Shown: in pieces, positions 20,398-24,337 of the stretch
Layout: the number at the start of each line of letters is the position of its first letter
Position numbering within the stretch: position 1 is the first letter of the stretch
Assembly (NCBI GenBank): GCA_964607765.1
Contig: CAZSNT010000152.1
Coordinates: forward strand, 1-24,337
Reading direction: 5' to 3'
DNA from: CAZSNT01 sp964607765
Lineage (GTDB): Bacteria; Verrucomicrobiota; Lentisphaeria; Oligosphaerales; JABHEG01
DNA: 24,337 nt
Made by a program: the position numbers and the translations under genes
Notes under the pieces: model-generated
The model's input: only the letters and a program-made list of their open reading frames with translations
Database searches by the model: none
Told to the model about the DNA's origin: nothing

Positions 20398-23361
20398 CTA
20401 TTTGGTCGTGCACAACTGCCGTGGCAGGCTGTAGACAAGGACCGAGGCAGTGCGTCCCTCGTAAGGTGTGGCCCCGCCGATAACCCACAGGTTGCCCCAG
20501 AACAACGCCACTCCCGTCTCACCACGATGTAACGGCAACTGCCTCAACGGTCGCCAGGTGTCTTGTCGCCAGTTGTAGACGTCGATGTCTCTGCTGCCAC
20601 CAGCCACGATGATCTCGTCCTCGCCCCACGCGACTGCACTCGCGTGTGGGCGTGGGACTGGTGACGGCGTGCCGACGGAGTATGTGTTCCTTTCGGGATC
20701 GTACACGATCACGTCCGTGTAAGGCTTGCGCTCAGACGGCACCCGCCACGCATGGCACCCGAAAAGGAACACGCGTCCGTCAGGGCTCGGCGTTGCGCAA
20801 AGGTCTTGGGCCTTGTAAGGAAACGGTGCAATCGCGCGCCACGTGTTCGTGTCGATTTCGTAGACCTCGGCTGACGTCGTAGGCCAGCCGTTGTTGCCCC
20901 CTGCAAACACGTAGATCCGGTTCCCTATGAGCGCGGCCCCGAAGTTGGATCGCGGGGTCGCCATCGGCGCCATCTCGGTCCATTCGTCGCTTCTGATGGC
21001 GTATCTGTAGACATTCCTCGCCGAGATCGGGTCAGGGGTTCCGCCGATGGCATACAGCGAGTCCTCTGCTGCAACGAGGGATAGCCCGCGTCGCGGGGCC
21101 GGCAGAGACGCCATCTGGCGGAAGCGCCCGTCATCCAGTGTGAAACGCCACAAGTCTTGGTGTGCGCCCGGTCCTGAGCATCCGCCGACAACCCAGATGC
21201 CCTCTTCCGTGACGGCGCAGCCGGTCTGGCTACGTTCGGCCGGCAGTTCAAGTTCGGGATGGCTCGGCGTGATGGTGATGATGTCCATCCTGTCGAGAGG
21301 GGATTTGGTCTCGGGATCGTACCCCCCGAGCAGGTAAAGCTTGATCCCGGAAGCGACGTCTGCGACAGCCACGACTTGGGTCAGCTTGCGGAACATGTCT
21401 GACGGGATTGTGGCAACGGTCCGCCAGCTGTCCCCCACTGGCGAATAGCACCAGACCTCATTGTAGCGCTTGCCCTCCCCGCCAACGATGTAGACTTCGC
21501 CGGCGGCGGTGACGGCTTCCCCGTTGCCTCTCGATTCAGGCAGGTCAGCGGCACATGCCCACGTGCCTCGGGCCGGATCATAGACCTCGACGCTTGGGTT
21601 CGGGTTTCCTCCGCTGCCGGCGACGTAGAGCAGTCCCCGGCAAACTGCTACGGCCGCGCCGCGTCGTGCCAGATGCATCGGCGCGCTGACAGCCCAACGC
21701 CCGTCGTCGCCGTCAACGGGATCGTAGATGTGCGCCACGTCCCAGTCCCGACCGAACAGGTTGCCACCCACCACGTAGACCCGTCCCTCGAACCCGACAA
21801 CCGAGCCGGTGAGCGAGCTGGTGCGTCGGGGCATCCGGCGGGCCTGGGACCAACGGCCTTTGGTCAAATCAAAGGCCCACACCGCATCCGTGGTCGTGTC
21901 GCTCGACCCGCCGCCCACAGCGTAGATCGTGTTGCCGACCACTGCAGCCCCGAACCCGGGCTTCCCCGGAAACTCGGAGTGTTGGAGTGTCTGCCACGTC
22001 TGGCTCTGTATGTTGAAGGCCAGGATGGGGCGTGACTCTCGTTCGTTCGCTGTCCTGCCCCCGATGTAGTAGAGCGTGCCACCATGCACGACTGCGTCGC
22101 CGTGAGATCGGGCTTCAGGCATAGCTGGCCCGCTGGAGAACGTGGTTCTTGACTGACGGACAGGAACGGGCGGTGTGGGCAGAACCCCCGGCGACTGGGG
22201 AGGCGGGGTGACGGCCTGCATCGGCGTCTGAACCGACGTCTGGATTGACGCCTGCTTCGCATCGCGGCCATGCTTCAGGCGCGACCGCTTGACGCCGTAC
22301 CAGAGGCCCGCCACGAGGAACACAATCCCTGCCGTTGCAGCAACGCTGGTGGCAGCACTCCTTACTTTGCTCCAACCCGTTGCAGGTGGCGACGTGTCTC
22401 CCCGCTCGTGTGGCCCCAGAGCCATTTCCTGACGCCCGACCCGGTCCAGATCGTTGAGAACGTCCTGCATCTCCGCGTAGCGGTCACGGAGCTCACGAGC
22501 CATGCAGCCCTCGATAATGACTACCAACCCGTCGGGTGCATCGGGGACCAGGGAGCCGACCGCCGTGGGCGGCTCTGAGGTGACCTTATGCAGCATTGCC
22601 GCCACGGAATCTTCCCTGTAGGGCGGCCTGCCCGTGAGCATTTCGTAGAGCATTGCGCCGAACGAGTAGATATCGCAGCGCGTGTCTTCCGCCTTGCCCG
22701 CCGCCACGCCCGGCGACATGTAGGGCACAGTGCCCTCGACGTGGGCCTTGCCGACATCTATCAGCGAATCGTTGAAAACTGTCCGCACCAACCCGAAGTC
22801 GGTCAGATGCGCGTGTCCTTCTCTGTCAACGAGAACGTTGGCCGGCTTCAGGTCACGGTGGATGATCCCCTGGCCATGTGCGTAGACCAGCGCGTCCGCA
22901 ATCTGACGAGCAACGGGCAAAATCTCTTCAGCAGACAGGGCCTGCCGCTCCTGGAGCTGTTGCGCCAGGCAGCCGCCGGACACGTAAGGCATCACGAAGT
23001 AGGGACCTTCCGCCCGATCAGATACCTCCATCACTTTGAGGATGTTCGCGTGCGACATCCGGTACATGTGTCGCGCCTCGGTCAGGAAACGGTGCACGAC
23101 GCGCTCATTGTGCAGGAACTCGGGCTTGATCATTTTGAGCGCGACAGTGGTGCCCGTGATTGGCTCCCGCGCAAGCCAGACTTGCCCCATCCCCCCCTGA
23201 CCGAGCAGACGCACCACCTCGAAGCGCCCGACGCTGCCACACGTCCCCGGCCCGGCAGGCGGAGCCATCATCCTCGTCCGCAGCAGATCACCGGCTTCGA
23301 CCGTCGACATCGGGCCGCCCGTGTCTGCATCTGGTCGGTCAGATTGGTGTGCCTCTCTCAT
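20398..23361 (-). CDS. Membrane Ser/Thr protein kinase with extracytoplasmic kelch repeats
   Basis: This 987-residue protein starts at an ATG that overlaps the previous stop (ATGA, 23358-23361). A Hanks-type kinase domain occupies about 46-305: P-loop GQGGMG (54-59), Lys76, Glu95, HRDLKPAN (168-175, catalytic Asp170), DFG (188-190), Asp230. The activation segment ends MSPGVA instead of MSPE, so the APE glutamate is replaced by Gly. A single membrane helix lies at about 338-356, followed by a Pro/Gln-rich linker. Residues about 400-987 hold 12 kelch-like repeats with recurring GG and YDP-x-x-x-x-W elements, enough for two six-bladed propellers. The kinase is predicted inside and the propellers outside, so the protein looks like a surface sensor that signals by phosphorylation. 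It lies directly upstream of the pseudopilin genes. Substrates are unknown. Confidence 0.93.
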   Translation of the reverse strand: MREAHQSDRPDADTGGPMSTVEAGDLLRTRMMAPPAGPGTCGSVGRFEVVRLLGQGGMGQVWLAREPITGTTVALKMIKPEFLHNERVVHRFLTEARHMYRMSHANILKVMEVSDRAEGPYFVMPYVSGGCLAQQLQERQALSAEEILPVARQIADALVYAHGQGIIHRDLKPANVLVDREGHAHLTDFGLVRTVFNDSLIDVGKAHVEGTVPYMSPGVAAGKAEDTRCDIYSFGAMLYEMLTGRPPYREDSVAAMLHKVTSEPPTAVGSLVPDAPDGLVVIIEGCMARELRDRYAEMQDVLNDLDRVGRQEMALGPHERGDTSPPATGWSKVRSAATSVAATAGIVFLVAGLWYGVKRSRLKHGRDAKQASIQTSVQTPMQAVTPPPQSPGVLPTPPVPVRQSRTTFSSGPAMPEARSHGDAVVHGGTLYYIGGRTANERESRPILAFNIQSQTWQTLQHSEFPGKPGFGAAVVGNTIYAVGGGSSDTTTDAVWAFDLTKGRWSQARRMPRRTSSLTGSVVGFEGRVYVVGGNLFGRDWDVAHIYDPVDGDDGRWAVSAPMHLARRGAAVAVCRGLLYVAGSGGNPNPSVEVYDPARGTWACAADLPESRGNGEAVTAAGEVYIVGGEGKRYNEVWCYSPVGDSWRTVATIPSDMFRKLTQVVAVADVASGIKLYLLGGYDPETKSPLDRMDIITITPSHPELELPAERSQTGCAVTEEGIWVVGGCSGPGAHQDLWRFTLDDGRFRQMASLPAPRRGLSLVAAEDSLYAIGGTPDPISARNVYRYAIRSDEWTEMAPMATPRSNFGAALIGNRIYVFAGGNNGWPTTSAEVYEIDTNTWRAIAPFPYKAQDLCATPSPDGRVFLFGCHAWRVPSERKPYTDVIVYDPERNTYSVGTPSPVPRPHASAVAWGEDEIIVAGGSRDIDVYNWRQDTWRPLRQLPLHRGETGVALFWGNLWVIGGATPYEGRTASVLVYSLPRQLCTTK

Positions 23362-24008
23362 TCCATTTCGCCTTCAGCGTCTCGGACCCGACCATCCATC
23401 GGCCGCTTGCCGTCTGCCGCGGCCGGGCTTGCTTCATGTCTCTGCCGACTCCGCTGCGTGCAGTCAGGAGCAATGGCCGTCATCGCCTCGCGCAGAAGAT
23501 CCCGAAGGAACCCACCGAGCCACGGCTGCGCGAGCGCCCATACGAACCCCTCGTGGAGCTGGGAGTTCGTGAGCTTCGAGATCTGTCGCTGACAGTGCAG
23601 CATTGCTGCTGCGATGGACGCGTAGTAAAGCATGGAAGCGACAGCTGGCGGAAGCTGGCTGTCAGGGCTGTATCGGCAGGCCTTGGCGAAATCCTTGACC
23701 ACGGCCAGCAACTCCACTGGCGGATGCGGGTGGCGGAGCAAGTCACTGAAGCTCTTGAGCAGCAGCCCTTGGGCATCGGCCAAGCGCTCCACCTTCGCTG
23801 CCAATCCACGGTCGAACTCCACCAAGTCGACACGGATTGGCACAGAGAGCTGGTGCTCCATCACCGCGGTCAGTTCCTCCGCTCGCCACAAACGTCGGGC
23901 ATCGCGAGTATCCAGGTCGAACAGCACTCCGACCCGTTCTGACTTCGCTGCGGATAGATCGACGTGTTTCATCGGTTTGATGCCGTCCTCTAGTGGCTCC
24001 TTTTGCAT
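23358..24008 (-). CDS. Unknown protein coupled to the kinase-kelch gene
   Basis: I do not recognise a named family in this protein of up to 216 residues. It has no signal peptide or membrane helix. A mostly helical core spans about 64-180, with a distinctive LPPAVASMLYYASIAAAML stretch (119-137) and ALAQPWLGGFLRDLLREAM (158-176). The C-terminus (about 185-216) is charged and probably disordered. ATG 24008 has no clear ribosome site; ATG 23972 (from MKHVDLSAAK) is an alternative but its GAGGA lies 13 nt away. The stop overlaps the kinase start (ATGA), implying coupled translation and a shared function, for example as an adaptor or substrate of the kinase. Confidence 0.75.
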   Translation of the reverse strand: MQKEPLEDGIKPMKHVDLSAAKSERVGVLFDLDTRDARRLWRAEELTAVMEHQLSVPIRVDLVEFDRGLAAKVERLADAQGLLLKSFSDLLRHPHPPVELLAVVKDFAKACRYSPDSQLPPAVASMLYYASIAAAMLHCQRQISKLTNSQLHEGFVWALAQPWLGGFLRDLLREAMTAIAPDCTQRSRQRHEASPAAADGKRPMDGRVRDAEGEME

Positions 24009-24045
24009 GTTACTACGCTGCTTTGTTGCGGATCTTGCGTCGGAG

Positions 24046-24337
24046 TCAGGAGAAAACCGCTTTCAGGTGGTCGATTTCTGCATCCACATCGGCGTCCGCC
24101 AAGACTGTGTCCCGGACCACTTCGCGCAGGAGACGGACGAACATCCGCTTTGCGGTCAGCAGCAAGTTTGCACCTTGGGCGGGGCTCCTCAACTCAAGCT
24201 CCTCCACAAGTTCCGCGTAAGGCATCGGTGGCTTGCTGTGCAGGACGGGATCGAGGACGCGATATGCAAAAACGCGCCACATGGCGGGCCGCCCCGAAGC
24301 CGAGCACTCCTGACACATCCGGTCGATGGTCTGCGCA
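24046..24337 (-). CDS. C-terminal part of a regulator-like protein (possibly sigma-70-type), partial
   Basis: The frame is open to the window edge, so only the last 96 or so residues are seen. They include WRVFAYRVLDPVL, YAELVEELEL, a SPAQGANLLLTAKRMFVRLLREV helix pair and an acidic end DAEIDHLKAVFS. This tail resembles the C-terminal region of sigma-factor-like proteins found next to Ser/Thr kinases in PVC genomes, with a possible DNA-binding helix-turn-helix (YAELVEELEL then the SPAQGAN helix). The likeness is from memory and weak. It ends 37 bp before the 216-residue gene, so it probably heads or belongs to the same transcription unit. Confidence 0.55.
   Translation of the reverse strand, partial: AQTIDRMCQECSASGRPAMWRVFAYRVLDPVLHSKPPMPYAELVEELELRSPAQGANLLLTAKRMFVRLLREVVRDTVLADADVDAEIDHLKAVFS

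Noticed and set aside
1..24337. CRISPR array, tRNA or rRNA genes
   Set aside because: No regularly spaced repeats and no tRNA- or rRNA-like sequences were seen on reading through; a dedicated search was not possible.

Overview
The window is about 24 kb of GC-rich bacterial DNA with densely packed, Shine-Dalgarno-led genes. Several protein families point to the PVC group (Lentisphaerae or Planctomycetes and relatives): two prepilin-type H-X9-DG (DUF1559-like) proteins, a Ser/Thr kinase fused to kelch repeats, a giant HEAT/discoidin/DUF1080 fusion, a methyltransferase-like/PQQ-propeller fusion, a Tat-exported Gfo/Idh/MocA oxidoreductase and a URO-D-family remnant. The two prepilin-like proteins lack the usual Gly before FTLVELL, a pattern I associate with Lentisphaerae. 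This assignment is inference, because the window holds no rRNA or other marker gene.

Left part (1-9387). A minus-strand pair encodes a TIM-barrel sugar isomerase/epimerase and a serine beta-lactamase-family hydrolase. It diverges from a plus-strand run: double-ACT protein, DUF711/PFL protein, Tat-exported Gfo/Idh/MocA oxidoreductase, and a 1298-residue exported HEAT-discoidin-DUF1080-DUF1080 protein. The isomerase, oxidoreductase and DUF1080 protein together resemble the 3-keto-glycoside route of sugar cleavage, in which C3 is oxidised and the glycosidic bond is then cleaved.

Middle (9388-16896). A YprB-like DEDDy exonuclease lies tail-to-tail with the DUF1080 gene. The 336-bp gap after it holds a MITE-like element of 108 bp with 12-bp flanking direct repeats. 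Next come an exported methyltransferase-like/PQQ-propeller protein and, tail-to-tail with it, an exported clan-A glycoside hydrolase. The hydrolase start overlaps the stop of a URO-D-family gene that keeps only its two ends. A strong 50-nt hairpin sits in the leader of that remnant.

Right part (17138-24337). A FitAB/VapBC-type toxin-antitoxin pair has an unusually good promoter that appears to start transcription on the first base of the antitoxin ATG, with direct and inverted repeats over the promoter. After it, six minus-strand genes read leftward from the window edge: a partial regulator-like protein, an unknown 216-aa protein, a membrane Ser/Thr kinase with about 12 extracytoplasmic kelch repeats, an H-X9-DG pseudopilin, an unknown four-helix membrane protein, and a second H-X9-DG pseudopilin. 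This kinase-kelch/pseudopilin cassette is the best candidate here for an undescribed system: a surface sensor or appendage controlled by phosphorylation.
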